DNA from: Eumeta japonica | Taxonomy: Eukaryota > Arthropoda > Insecta > Lepidoptera > Psychidae | Assembly: GCA_005406025.1 (NCBI GenBank) | Contig: BGZK01000095.1 | Location: 434,001-498,000, forward strand | Direction of reading: 5' to 3' | Length of the DNA stretch: 64,000 bases | In this document: piece after piece, positions 21,830 through 34,140 of the stretch | How positions within the stretch are numbered: position 1 is the first letter of the stretch | Layout: each line of letters starts with the position of its first letter | Program-made: the position numbers and the translations under genes | Notes under the pieces: generated by a model | Told to the model about the DNA's origin: nothing | The model's input: the letters and a program-made list of their open reading frames with translations, nothing else | The model's database searches: none

Positions 21830-22858
21830 TTTCAAAATAGTGCCAATTGAGATCAATACATTCCTGCATTCGATGGAACCACTAAGAGAAACACTTTCGG
21901 GGTCGTTTCAACGATACTTTCATATGCAGCCACTGCTTTCTGGGCGTCCACGAACCACTTTTCTGGACGTTTTTATTTTATTTTAGGAAAAAATGAAAAT
22001 CGTATGGTGCGAGTTCGAGGTTGTAAAGCGGATGAACTAGTATCTCCATACCTGACGTTTCTACATAGGTAGTTGTTTGTCTGGCAGTATATAGTAAGGC
22101 GTTGTCATGATAAAGGAGAATCCTACTGCGAAGTCGTTTTTTCCGAACTTTCTCCAAAACAAGAGACAAACGATAGTTAGTGTACCAGTGTGCAGTGACT
22201 ATTTTTTTTTTATCTTTTAAAACAATTTTTGTATAATGATCTGTCATTTGGAAGAAAAAGCCCATAATCTTTTTTCCGACGCTTTGACCTCGCTTTACTT
22301 TTAGTAGTAACTTCGAAAAACACTCACTGAGCAGACTGTTTTCTTGGTTTCGAGATCATAACAGAGAATGTAACTTTTTTCGCCTGTAACTATATCGTAT
22401 TTAGCATTTGAGTTACCACTGGCAAATATTTGCATCATTTCGTGGCAGCAATTAACGCCACCAAGTTTTTAAGGTTCGGTTAAATTATAAGGTATCCACC
22501 GAGTACAAAGCTTCCTGCCCGCTAAATTTTTATGAAGGATTTTGTGCACTTGACTCATACCGATGCCTAAGCTTGTCCGAGTCTGCTGGTAGGTGACTCT
22601 TCTGTCAGTCTATATCATGAGCCGCACAGCACTGATGTTGTCTTCCGTCGTCGCCGTAAAAGGACGTCCCTCACGCAGATCGACAGGCAGATTAGTGCGA
22701 TCACGTTTGAACTCGTTAAACCAGTTATAAACAGCGGCAAGGGATGGAGCTTCATCATGAAAGGCCAACCGAAGTATTTTATAACATTCTTGTTGGCTTA
22801 AATGGCAATTAAAATCATAGAAAATCATTGCATGAAAATTTTCTCGAGTTAAATTCAT
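21830..22858 (-). pseudogene. mariner transposase, near full length, inactivated
   Basis: From the ATG at 22858: MNLTRENFHAMIFYDFNCHL, SQQECYKILRLAFHDEAPSL, AAVYNWFNEFKRDRTNL (helix-turn-helix), DLREGRPFTATTEDNI, then LGIGMSQVHKILHKNLAGRK and LCTRWIPYNLTE. IVTGEKSYILCYDLETK follows; the first catalytic Asp appears changed to Glu. Later come YHDNALLYTARQTTTYVE and HPLYNLELAPYDFHFFLK, in which the second and third Asp are separated by exactly 34 residues, the DD34D mariner signature. The C-terminus is WFVDAQKAVAAYESIVETTP and WFHRMQECIDLNWHYFEKQ. The length, about 1,030 bp, equals an intact mariner gene, but there are several stops and frameshifts. It is the best preserved transposase in the window and is most similar to the copy at 54225-55183. 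Confidence 0.92.
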
Positions 22859-22959
22859 GTTGACGTCAGACAAAGAATTTTACTTTTTCCCCCAGTTTGT
22901 CAAAAAAGAATGAAAGATGAAAACAACATAGATAAGAAAGTTGGCAAAGACTTACAATT

Positions 22960-23630
22960 TTAGGGTTCCGAGCCAAAATGGCATAAACATAACCCTTATA
23001 GTTACGTCATGTCCGTTCGTTCGTCTTTTCGTACGTGATAGACATTTTACTCAAAAACTACAAGATTTATACTAATCAAATTCGGAGTATAGATGCCTTG
23101 TATAAATCACTACTTAGTTTGTAAGTTATATTACAAAAATAATTAATTATGAGGGGGCACTCCATATATGTAAGAGTAGTAGAAAAATATTTTTCTCAGC
23201 AAATATCAATGTGTGGTAAATATTTCAACAGTTTTATAGAAACACTAAGGTTTCTAAGCAATTTTTATTTGACTAATTAAATATCTTCGAAAATAATTGC
23301 TCCGAAAGTAGTAAAATTGTGTGTGTCCCTTTATTTTTTAAGCCTTATATCCAAAAAATATTAATAAAAAAGCGAAAGAAACGCTTAATTAATAATTTCA
23401 ACAAAAAATATTTTGAACATGATCGAATATACCCTTTTTATGGTATTGCCGAAAAACTGCACTTCTCAACAAAAGAACGTAAGTGCCATGAACATATGCT
23501 CTTTTGCTGGTACACTTTAGTCAACATCAGTTTAGGAGTAATAGTTGACATACCTACTCGTTTCTCTAGTTAAGAACGCCTAAATTGCTACGTACCTGTA
23601 GGTTCTGTGCGGGAAACATGCAAAAAAGTG
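22960..23630 (+). repeat. Lepidoptera-type dispersed repeat beginning TTAGGGTTCCG
   Basis: Starts 'ttagggttccgagccaaaat', 'ggcataaacataacccttat', 'agttacgtcatgtccgttcg', then 'ttactcaaaaactacaagatttatac', 'ggtttctaagc' and 'ccgaaagtagtaaaattgtgtgtgtccc'. This is the order of landmarks I remember for a widespread butterfly and moth repeat (TTAGGGTTCCGTAGCCAAATGGC ... GTCATGTCCGTC ... CCAAAGTGGTAAAATGTGTGTCC). The right boundary near 'cgcctaaattgctac' (about 23578) to 23630 is approximate. No coding capacity. Confidence 0.6.
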
Positions 23631-26600
23631 TAATAACGTAGTATGACTATGGTCCAACATGCTCTCGGCAGATTTTAAAATTCAAATATATTTTTTCATT
23701 TTTCAGTTTTTAAGTGGCCAGTCTCAAAAATTTTTAGTGTTTCCTACGCATTCAACACGAAATCGTGAATTGTTATAGATATCTGAGTTTTTTTTTTTTA
23801 CTATATTACTCTCGGTAAACAATTATGTTTGCGATTCAAAAAGATTAAATTGCTATTTAGTTGCTAACATATTTGGGTATAAAGGTATTTTTTATTTATT
23901 TCTCATTATGTAGACGGACTATTGCCTTCTTTTTATTTAACATTTTATTGTTAGGGATTACACTCTTATTGCATTTATCTACCTGTAGATACCCATTTCT
24001 AAAAAGACAAATATAAAATAATGCTTGGGAATCTAGGGGGTTTTATTTTCTTCTTTTTTTTTTGTGACGATTTCGTTTTACTCTGTCACGTCCATCTTTC
24101 TGTGCAGTGCAAGTTTATGTAACAGATTTATTATCCATCTATATACGTATATAGTGTACTGTTTGCCAGTACTTATATTTACACCTGCTAAATGTACATA
24201 CAACATAAGCTGGATTTTTAAACATGTATATCTATATGTATTCATAATGTTTCATTCTGTAATCGCATTAACGAATATAAAAAGAAGGCAATAACGACGT
24301 TTCTTTACGCGCAGACGGGAAGTGCCATTTGAATTAAAAATTTTTAGAAAATAGGAAGCATTAACATATTCCGATATTTAATTGATAAACCATTTGTCTT
24401 GCTCTGGCGTGTTGTATCCGACACAGATCCCCGTTATTATATAAAAAGGACATCATTGAAAATTTTCGGTTTAATCTTGGATTATACTGTCTGTGCTAAT
24501 ATTTATTATACCTTATTTAATCTTCAGATTTGTGCAGCGGTGCAGTTGGCAGCATTCGAGATTTTTTGTCCGTCCGTCCTCCGTGCGTCTATTGTAGTCC
24601 AACACGGTCTAAACAGCGGGGCGTTGTTAACAAAAATAACGTGATTTTCTTTATATATACATTTTTTTTGCAAACAGTACCGTCTCGCTGGCTACCTTTG
24701 ATCTGTCCGCATAAATTTCGAGATAATGCATATCGAATAGGGGAAGCGCGCTCGACATTCCATTTTTCGAGTTTTCGATAAAAATAAGAATGCGATCTCG
24801 AAATTGTCACGCTGTTTGTCAGTCTTTCCGTTGTCCACGCTGATGGTTAGATAGACATATTTAATTTTTTTAGGTGGTATTTGTTATAAGATCGGAATTG
24901 AATAAAAAAAGAAGAACACTTGCGTGTCAGACTCGCTCGGGATTAGTATTCTTTATACACTTTTTTCTAACACTTGTGGCACATTCAGATTACTATTATT
25001 ATTTGATAATGCATGTTCACAGAAATTATTAAATTATAGTATATCACTATATAAAGTAATTTTATATGACAGTGACTATTTTCACATTGTCATATTGTTA
25101 CTATGTAATTAAAAATTATACTTAAATAATACACTATTATTAAACAATACAATGTAGAGTAATTCTAATAATTTTCGTTAAACATACGTATTTTTTATAT
25201 TTTTCAGAAAATTGCTTCCGAAATAAGCTCTGCCACATTATTGCTTTAACCTAAAGAAAATCAATTATAAAAGAGTGTAGTATTATAACATAGTATGCGC
25301 ATTTTTTGAATAATACTTCAGGTCTTTTGTTGGGCACTCTCTCATTGCCTCATTGACATCATGTAATTATTTTGTAGCAAATTTTCCAAAATCAGGTATA
25401 TTGCAATTATACATGTATGATCTTTTGAAGCATTAATATCTTTTGTTTGAAACTATATTTGGCCTTATATATTTTCTGACTTTTAGCCCTTATGTAACTA
25501 AAATAATGTTCCGCTATTTATATGGTCTATATGGTTACTGTCTGTCTATAGTTACGATAAGAAGTATTGCAACAAGTGCACAAACACTGTATGTCTCCCA
25601 TGCTATCAATTATAGTATAAAAATATTTGAAATGAACCTTAAAAAATCATTATTTGGTTTTGAATATAATTTTGGTGTTTCGACATTGAGAAAATGTAAT
25701 TGATGTCGCCTTGGTACAAACAATTTCCTCAAATCAAGTTTTCATTCACATTGTTTTTGTTTCAATCTGGATTAATAATATTCTTGTTTATTTGAACTGA
25801 ACTTGATGTAAGGATATGAAATGAAATAAAAAATAATTAATCATTTCAAACTGAGTAACCTAACCCGACCGCACGGTTAATATTACGTTAGATTTTTTAC
25901 TTCATTAAAGGTGTATTTTGATTTTAATTTGATTGACAAAGTCTGACAACTTGACAGGTTACACAAAACGGCTGCTTATTGTCGCGCTACGAGACCTCGC
26001 CTTGTAAATGTAGGGGTCGGTAAGAAATACCTTAAGGTCACGGCTAGGACAATGGGTTCAGTTTTAAAATAAATTTTGTAAGGGAACTCCGAAGGGGGTA
26101 TCATAAAAAGTCATCGAGACGCTACACGATTATATGATAAAAAAAAAATAATGTCATGTGATATTATAGCGTATTATTTTACGCTAGTTAATAAAGTATC
26201 TCGTAGTAGATATTTAAAATAATAGATAAACGAAAATAGTTAATGTATTTTATTTTCTTGTGCAATTCATAATGTTATATTCCACTACAGGTCACGGGAC
26301 CTCCTTAAACGATGAGGATATTAGATTGTATTATATAATTTAAAATTTTTATATATTTATTTACATTTATGTCACATAAGTTACAAATAAATTTAAAATG
26401 AATGACAAAAAAATATTGTTGTGCATATTACCTAAAAGAATTCAAAGTTTCCGCTTCGTAATTTACGTAACCACAAATATAAGTAAAATTTGAAAGTAAT
26501 GCTATCGTATTTAGGTTCCGTTTAACCTAAAAGCCAAAAGACGTCTAACTTTATCTCTTGAGAATTAATTTAGTTAAACAATATGTGGACAGATCAAGTT

Positions 26601-27045
26601 ACTGCGTCATTATTATCATCATTAGATCATATCGCTGAAGTAACATTATACCTATTAACAAAGTTGAAGTTTAGAAGAACCAATGATATCGATGATTGTG
26701 TGAAAGGTCTCTGATTGAATTGTCTGATTGGATTTACTGTGTAAAAAAAGGAGCGAACTTAAGTAATTAAAAGTATCAATCGCATCGAGGGAAGTAACAT
26801 TTTGGCATGTTCCCATGAACTTTGAACGTTCAGATCGAAAACCAGTTTCGCCACCCGGAAGTCGTCTCGATATAGACGATTCCAGTTTTCGGTAAATGCA
26901 ACGGACGCGAGATGCATTTATAGTTCTGAGCAGCATCCGGTTCGGGGTCCAGTTTGTTAATGTAGCATTTCGGCAATTATTATAGAGACTGTTTTTATTA
27001 ACTTTAGGTCATTACTTCGCTCGAGTAATATGCCAAGTTGTCGCC
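23631..27045. other. AT-rich intergenic DNA
   Basis: No gene recognised. A GC-richer piece at about 24520-24770 has 'gtccgtccgtcctccgtgcgtc' and related words and may be an old repeat. A patch at 25970-26060 ('cgcgctacgagacctcgcc') may be another. The rest is AT-rich. Confidence 0.4.
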
Positions 27046-27374
27046 GTTGTTGTTGTTGTTGTTGTTGTATCAAATTTTAATGACCCCACCGCTGAGGCAT
27101 ACCCTCCCACAATGCATTTATCCCGGACGGAAGGCTCAGGCCCCAAGCCCTCTGCGCTGGCCTTGCGTGGCTCGGGGGTGCTAATGCTCGTCGTCATCAA
27201 TGCGATGATAGCTTCCGGGACCGACAGTTTAACGTATTCTCTAAGAGACTAAGCCTGTATTATAATGTGACTTGAGTTTAAAGCTCATTAGTCAATTCCC
27301 CCGTGATCAGGATTGAACTCAGTACCTGCAAGTTTGAAGGCAATGTATTTAACCACTGCGCTATCACCGCTGTC
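27046..27374 (-). repeat. tRNA-derived SINE with (CAA)n tail
   Basis: On the minus strand the 5' end reads GACAGCGGTGATAGCGCAGT, with A box TAGCGCAGTGG. About 40 bases later GAGTTCAATCC follows as a B box (consensus GGTTCGANTCC). A GC-rich body ends in TGATACAACAACAACAACAAC, a simple (CAA)n tail. Length is about 330 bp. Internal RNA polymerase III promoter, unrelated body and short-repeat tail are the hallmarks of a SINE. The tRNA-like part cannot fold into a proper cloverleaf, so it is not a tRNA gene. I could not find convincing target-site duplications. Confidence 0.75.
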
Positions 27375-30300
27375 AAGGCGTAATTAGTAGAGCTGTAGTA
27401 ATTAGCTAAGCTGTATAAATTTGTGACCGTCATCGGCGTGTACACACGCATACATTGCTTGTATCGATTATCTGTAACGTATTCGCTAACAAACGAACAT
27501 AAGTTTTTGGAGTTTGTTAAAATCTTCAGGTTTACATATCGAGAACCGTATCTTCGCGATAGAAAAAATATCGTTGGTGGTAGGATCTACGACTGTGCAA
27601 AAACATTGCATCTACGTCATGTCAATATCCATAAGGAAATTTCATTTGGCTAAAAAGAGGTCTAAGTTTTAATCTGGATTCCTAACGTGATCCGAGTAGA
27701 ACTCTCATTGAAATCCATTCCAAAAATTGTCCTTTGACTCATGCCTATCCGATTTTTCTCTTTATTGGCTACATTAAACTATTGAAATTAAGGTTATTTC
27801 GTAAAGTTACGTTCAACACCTTTGAAACAACATAGGTACGCGTATAAAATAATACTAGTGTAAGTTGGCACTTATATGTGGTTTCCTTCATAGGAAATAT
27901 TTTTATGTTGTCTGCTTTGTGTTCCTACTTGTGTTGTTGTACTGTGTTGTTCACGATTTTCAACCATTCTATGAAAAATAATCGGTAACGAGTTGTGTTT
28001 AGTATTTCTATGTCTTGTAGGTACTTACACAATATTTTTCCTGCTTTATGTTAAAGATAACCATGAATCACGATTTATACTTGATTGAAATAGTGAATCT
28101 AACATTATAACCCGAATTTCCTCTTGTTTGGACGTAGACTAAAATATGATAATAATGACTTTGGGGCCTTTTCTACTATATGCTTTTAAACTGCTTTAAC
28201 AGAAAGTCAATTTTAAAATTAATTTTGCTTTCCAGGTTTCATTTTTGAACTTTGTTCGAGTTGTAACTCGTTAAAAGGAGCACGTGGTACGTAAATTTTA
28301 TTTTAAAAGTGACTTTTTATAACGATGGCGGAAGAGGCCCTATAACCTTCCACGCTCGTCTATTAAATTTACTTTAAGTCATCGAAAACGGGCTAGTTTC
28401 ATTAAGGCAAAATTTATTTTAAAAATGACATTTCGTTAATATTAGTATGAAAAAGATCGTGAAAGTGTATCTTAGTAAGGGAAAATTATGTATAAGTTAA
28501 TTTTAACTTCTCTATAGATGCCTTGACCGTTAATAGGATAATTTGAATGAAATTAGCGTTAAAACTACCTTGGCACATTTTTATAGTTTTTTTCTTACAT
28601 AATGACGCGAACAAAGCCTTTGACCAAATAATAGGTACCATGGTCCAATTTCTATTACCCACTATACAATTTCGTTGTTCCACGAGATTCGTGAAGGATG
28701 TACACAGATAATAAAATTATACAACCCTTCATACAAAACGTTCGCTTGAGTGGCGTTTAAGCTATAATTTATGTATTTAAATGTGGTAACGTTACTCATA
28801 AATCTGTTTTATAGCCATTGATATGAAGAAATCAACGAGCACTACAATAGATGGCGCCATTATCAAAAAGCGCCGCCCGCGCAATGCGGACTCGGGCCAA
28901 TGATAAACGACTTAAATGTTCACTTCTGTGCTAGAATTTATCTTTAAAATCGGTACATGCCGAAATCGAAATTTCAAAAGCATATTTTCTATCAAAAAAA
29001 GTGGATATTTTTTTGGGTGTGACTGAAGGCAAAAACATTTTGGGCGGCGCCCTCGGCGATATCAGCCAATGGCGAAATTTTTTTATTATGTTAATAATGC
29101 AACCGTATATGTAGCAGTCGACATAATGTAGAACACCCCACTTCGAGAACTTGCCCCTTTGAGCCCCCATTGAGCGTGTATCGCGGAATAATAAGCGAAG
29201 GCAAGACTGTGTGGCGCACCGAGCCCCATTCTGCAAATTTTAGACGATATCCGAGAGGGTGCAGAAGTTAGCATCTTTCGCGAATCGAAATTTGTTCAAA
29301 ATGAAAGCACTCATACTTGTCGAAGATGACTCAAGTTGTATTCAAGAATACTGTCTTGTTTTGGCATTTTTATTATATTTAAGTATTACAAGACATCAAT
29401 ATATTATATTCATCATTAACGAATTTCTGTAGTGTATCGGTAATAGGTAATTTCGAAACCTGAATAATTTATTATTATTAATAAATTATCATCCATAATA
29501 GTTCCTCAAAAGTTTTTCGTTTTGTTCTTAGAGATTTTAATTCTTCATAATTTTTAATAAATTCGCTTATTTTCATTGATTCGAGCTATATTAATTATAA
29601 TAAATTGTTTTGTGTAAGTATATATCTATCTTTGATATTTATTTCTTCTTTTTTTTCATTTTTTTTTTTCATTGCTGTGAAGTGTTCCGTGAAGCGATTT
29701 CCCTATGCCCCACTGTTTGCGTTTAGATAATTCGTCATAATCCAACGGGTTTTTCATCTTCTTCTTAACCTAATTGCCGTGTTCCCTTTTTAGTTGGAGT
29801 GTTACACCGTGAAGGGTTTATCTGTCACAATCGACTTCATAATAATTACAACGAACGGGTCCTAATATATTCAGACATTTTGTTTACTCAGTCTTTTGTT
29901 GTGAGTTTAGACGACGGCGACAAAAAAAATTACAATCACCACGAGTCGCCCCCCCTTTGCGAGTCGTCTGTTCGTTTTCGGATTAGTTTCTAAATGCGCT
30001 TTAATTGGGCCTCGACCCAACCGCCGTGGATTTCGCATGGGTTTTTGTGAAGCAACTATTTCTATTTGGTGACAATAAAGCAACCGCGAAGGAATGGATT
30101 CGTGACAATTCCGTGTCGTGCGGTGGCATTTATTGAAGCACTTAAGCTTTCCTCTAGTCATTTTCTATCATTTCAATGACGGTTAGCAAAACAAATTCAA
30201 AATTATGCAATTTCCGAAACTACAATATTAAATGAATGTGCATTGGATCCTTAATTATTTTTTTTATATAACTTTAAAAATTCTGTATAATTTTGTTTAT

Positions 30301-31024
30301 ATCTATTAAAAGAAAATAGTAAATATGACTGTCATAAATTGGGTTTTACTGTACCGATAAAAATGTACGCAAGGACGTAACAAAACCAATGATAACCATA
30401 AAGTAATTAACGCTTGCATAGGTGCATCACAAAAAACTCATCGAGAATAAGCGCACACAATGTAATCAAACAAACCCGTTACAGTTTTACAACATGTTTT
30501 TTGGGATTCACCTTTTTAACCGTTATTGCTATTAAAACGTTAGTTATTCTATTGTTTTATGTCTAGAAAGTCTTAAGTGTTTAAATACTATTGACCTTTT
30601 GGGAATTTTTATCTTGGGGCAGTCTAAGGTCATCGCTGAAATTTATGTCTCCTTTTAAGAATATTTCACGGTACGAAAAGTATTTTTCGCTAAAAGACAT
30701 TTAGTTATTCTATTGACTTCGTATGAAAAAAAATATTCGATTAGAATGATCATTTTTGCGTCTAATAAACCTTTTTGTTTATAGTATATAAATTTTAAAG
30801 TGACTAACAAGCATGTGAGCCACTGGAGAGTAGATAATCATATTCGCCCATGGACAGCGGCGAGCCCAGGGAAGATTTTTCTTTGTTAAAAAAAATTAAA
30901 CTACTACTCTGATAATGCGTTGGTAGTTCTGTTCCCAGTGCAGTACTTCCACATCTATTGCTTTGTCGCTTTCATCGCGGATCATTAATCTAACGTTGGC
31001 AATTCACGTTACGTCCATTATTTA
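27375..31024. other. intergenic DNA
   Basis: No gene recognised. 28860-29240 is GC-richer, with 'gggcggcgccctcggcgatatcagcc' and 'gccccattctgcaaatttt', and looks like decayed repeat DNA of unknown type. A third CTCF-like word, TAGATGGCGCC, occurs at 28848-28858. The rest is AT-rich. Confidence 0.4.
28848..28858 (+). promoter_or_regulatory. CTCF-like motif TAGATGGCGCC
   Basis: Shares the TAGATGGCGC core with the pair at 16189/16239, but its 5' flank fits the CTCF consensus less well. Confidence 0.2.
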
Positions 31025-31477
31025 TTAAATGACGTATATAGAGCGGTCGTCTATGTGTAATGATTCATAATTTTCTGCATTGAAACGCATTTCACAATAC
31101 AATAATTCATCGATTATTCTGAGAATTTCATGACCATTTATTTTCACCTCTATAAAATTATTTATACTTGAGTAAACATTTTTTTTTATTCCTGTTTTTA
31201 ATCCCTTTTTTGTCATGCATAATAAAATATGTATATATTCTTTCTTATTCTGGTAAAAAAAGTTCATGGGTAAAACCACAAAAACTGTATTGTCTATAAC
31301 GGAGTAGACTAACATTGCATCGGCTACAACGGCCGTCGGCAGCCTCCGACAGGGCAACGTAGGGTCACCAAATCCCTTAAGGTGACGAATTTTAAATTCT
31401 TGTGGTGGGGTTTCGACTTTTCTCAGAAAGTACAAAACATGTGAAAGTAAGTGCTCTTTGGTGACCCGAGTTTTCAT
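31025..31477 (-). CDS. orphan ORF, 150 codons, unknown
   Basis: Begins with ATG (MKTRVTKEHLLSHVLYFLRK), runs through IRHLKGFGDPTLPCRRLPTA and ends in ESLHIDDRSIYVI plus TAA. It is the longest ATG-started frame in an AT-rich part of the window. By a rough calculation from base composition, such a length is uncommon but not impossible by chance in 64 kb. No domain is recognised. The middle is Lys/Ile/Asn-rich, as expected for AT-rich noncoding DNA, while the first third has a more protein-like mix. It could be a small gene, an exon, or a fragment of a mobile-element protein. Confidence 0.22.
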   Translation of the reverse strand: MKTRVTKEHLLSHVLYFLRKVETPPQEFKIRHLKGFGDPTLPCRRLPTAVVADAMLVYSVIDNTVFVVLPMNFFYQNKKEYIHILLCMTKKGLKTGIKKNVYSSINNFIEVKINGHEILRIIDELLYCEMRFNAENYESLHIDDRSIYVI

Positions 31478-32311
31478 ATTACTGACTTCAATTTGTCAGT
31501 TTTCGTTATGTGATTTATAAAATTTTATAATAAACAAAAAAATGTCAAAGATACCTCCATTCAAACAAAGATTTATGTTTTGCATGCGAATGAGATTGAT
31601 TTATGCCTACAATTTTTTAAGTAGATTAATCCATACAAACACTTTAAAATGCGAGTTTGAATTTAACCCAGTTTATATTTTTTAATCCTAGTTAATAAAG
31701 TTCAAATTAATCCTAGTTTATATTTAAACGAAAAACACTGTTTTGCCGCATACCATTTTTAAAAACAAACAAATGCGTCGTATGTTTTAGTATACCGTAA
31801 CACGTGTGCGCAAGTTGCTGTGCGCTACGCTACGTCACGTTGATAGTTTGCCACCGCATCATTCTACCGCACCGCATTAATATAAAAGATTGTGAGAGGG
31901 CTATCTTATGCAGTGGTCTGATAAAAACCGGACACAATGGTGCTTACGTACATTTCTCCATAAGTTTTCCATAGTGAAATAAAACGCAATTGTTGCGTCA
32001 CATTTTTTCTTTATACGACCCTAAGGCGTATCATATTAATGAACAGAATTATAATGCATTTTTTTAAGGGTGTGGTGATTTTTTGGGGTATTCCATAAAG
32101 GGGAGTATCTCAATCAATATTTGGTCATTTTCAACATAGCTTGTAAAAAATATTTTTCCAATTTTACTAGATTTTTCGTTATACTTTAGCATCTTTCGAT
32201 AATATAAACTGCACATAAGTAGTTTATTAGTATTTTATCGTACTTATAGAATACATGTGTATCGTATAAGTACCTAGTTTTATATAAGATGTTTTTTTTT
32301 TATACAAGTAA
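31478..32311. other. AT-rich DNA with a GC-richer patch
   Basis: 31800-31880 carries 'acacgtgtgcgcaagttgctgtgcgc' and 'caccgcatcattctaccgcaccgc', probably part of an old repeat. No gene seen. Confidence 0.4.
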
Positions 32312-32351
32312 GTTGAAAATGTGCGAGTAATATTACTCGCTCATTTTCAAC
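32312..32351. repeat. 40-bp palindrome with one mismatch
   Basis: Arms meet with no loop (GCGAGTAAT/ATTACTCGC) and extend to GTTGAAAATG/CATTTTCAAC, with a single mismatch at 32322/32341. Total 19 of 20 pairs. Confidence 0.95.
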
Positions 32352-32703
32352 GCATTCTACATAATAAAGGAATTACAATGTTTTTAACAAACATTCTTTA
32401 TAAACCTCTTGATTAAAACATAGATTCTTTTGAAGAATATTCTTACAAGTTTTGTGTGTAATCAGTTTAATAAGTGTATTGGAATTTTGGAGTAGTTTAA
32501 AGCAATATCAAAATTAGTTAGGAAGATTCTAGACTAATTAATTTACTTAACGAAATTCCTAACTTGGAAACGGTAGCTGCATCCCAACTAGAGACTTACT
32601 TTATAAGATTGATTTTGCTACATGTAGACACGCGTTAATATTTCTCATACACACAACATTATAACATTAAGTGCATAACATTTATAATGTATTTTTTCTG
32701 TCT

Positions 32704-32739
32704 GTCGCACAAAAACGTGTCTTTTCGTTTTTGTGCGAC
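32704..32739. repeat. perfect 14-bp hairpin
   Basis: GTCGCACAAAAACG, 8-nt loop TGTCTTTT, then the exact reverse complement. Confidence 0.95.
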
Positions 32740-32887
32740 TGCGTCAGAAGATTTCCTGGCGAGGTGTCGTCAATGAACCTATACGTCATGAAAATGACAC
32801 GAACAGTGTCTGTCTGTCAACGAAGCACCGGAATGTGTATTTATATCACCATCTATTCGCGGCGTGCATGTGGTGACGCGTATAGGG

Positions 32888-32926
32888 GTGACCACTGCGG
32901 CGTATAATACGCCGCACAGTGGTCAC
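32888..32926. repeat. GC-rich hairpin with 1-nt loop and 2-nt bulge
   Basis: An inner perfect arm pair CGGCGTAT/ATACGCCG surrounds a single A. A two-base CA bulge follows, then 10 more pairs GTGACCACTG/CAGTGGTCAC. It has 18 pairs overall. Confidence 0.92.
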
Positions 32927-34092
32927 ACGCTGCTGTCGTGGTCGAGGTGGATGGCGGTCGACATTGCCTCACCCGTCATATCTCATAAGCCATATGTTTC
33001 TATTGCATGCTCTTTGCGACTCGATCTGCGATTAAGGAAGTATTGAGAGTGGTATCGCGTAACCACACAAATTCAAAAAAAAGAAGGATTTAAAGAAATG
33101 CAATTTTCAGTTCATAATAATGTGAAGTAAATTAATGTCTTTTAATGTATCAAATGCAGCTGTATACAAATGAACGTTTTTCTGTATTATTCGTATTGTG
33201 TATATTTAAAATAATTTTTAAATATTTAGTTTTTTTTAAGAATATTTTGTTTTCTAACACAATTTCAAATTAGTTTGATGCTCTAAACATCGTAATATAT
33301 TGTTTGTTTCGCATGAAATTAAATGTTGTTGATGCTTTTAAGTGTAGATGTTTTCAAAATATACATCAATCTAAAATACTTTTTAAAATATTGTCAAAAA
33401 TTCTGAGATTTCGAACGTACATGTACACAAATCTACCTCTGTTATCACGTATATTGAAAAAATAATCTTAAAGCCTTTCATCTATTGTCGTTTAAAACTT
33501 CAAATCAAAATATTCTCGAAGGTCATATCGGATCGTTTTCACGGCGACCTCATTCCCGGGCGGTCCTCACCTTGGCCAGTGGCGTGACGATTTTCGCGCT
33601 TCACCGCTTTTGCCAACGGTCGGACAGACAGAATGACAACAAGCGTCACTAAATTGATAATATCTGTGCCACCTAAATTACTACCTAACGACAATACGAA
33701 GGTAATTGTCTTAAAAATATTACAACAGTGATTCTGATAAGGGGTCATCCATATTTGCTATGTTAAGAAATGTGTCGCTAAGAAAATGATGTTGGGGGAT
33801 TGTTTTCAAAGACTTTCTTACAAATATATGGTATTGTATTATATTATTTATAAAATAATATTACAAATTATGTCTCTGCTGTAGACGCTCTTAGATTTCG
33901 TAATGTTGTACATAGTTATAAATTTTTGTTTAACATATTTAAATAATTCTTAGCGTTCACGTATTCGAGTTGAAACATTAAGATGATACATTCTCCATTC
34001 GATACAATTCAAATCGGCCCCGCCCGCCCTTAAGCGTTACTTTAAGTAATATTCATATCAAATTGTTTATTCGTACCAAATTACGTCAAATC
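32927..34092. other. intergenic DNA
   Basis: No gene recognised. 33530-33625 is a GC-richer patch ('cctcattcccgggcggtcctcacc'). The rest is AT-rich. Confidence 0.4.
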
Positions 34093-34140
34093 AAATTAAG
34101 TCTTATCAAGTGACATATCACACTTGATAAGATTTAATTT
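34093..34140. repeat. 20-bp hairpin stem, 8-nt loop
   Basis: CTTATCAAGTG pairs perfectly with CACTTGATAAG. The stem continues through AAATTAAGT/ATTTAATTT with one G-T pair. Confidence 0.9.
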
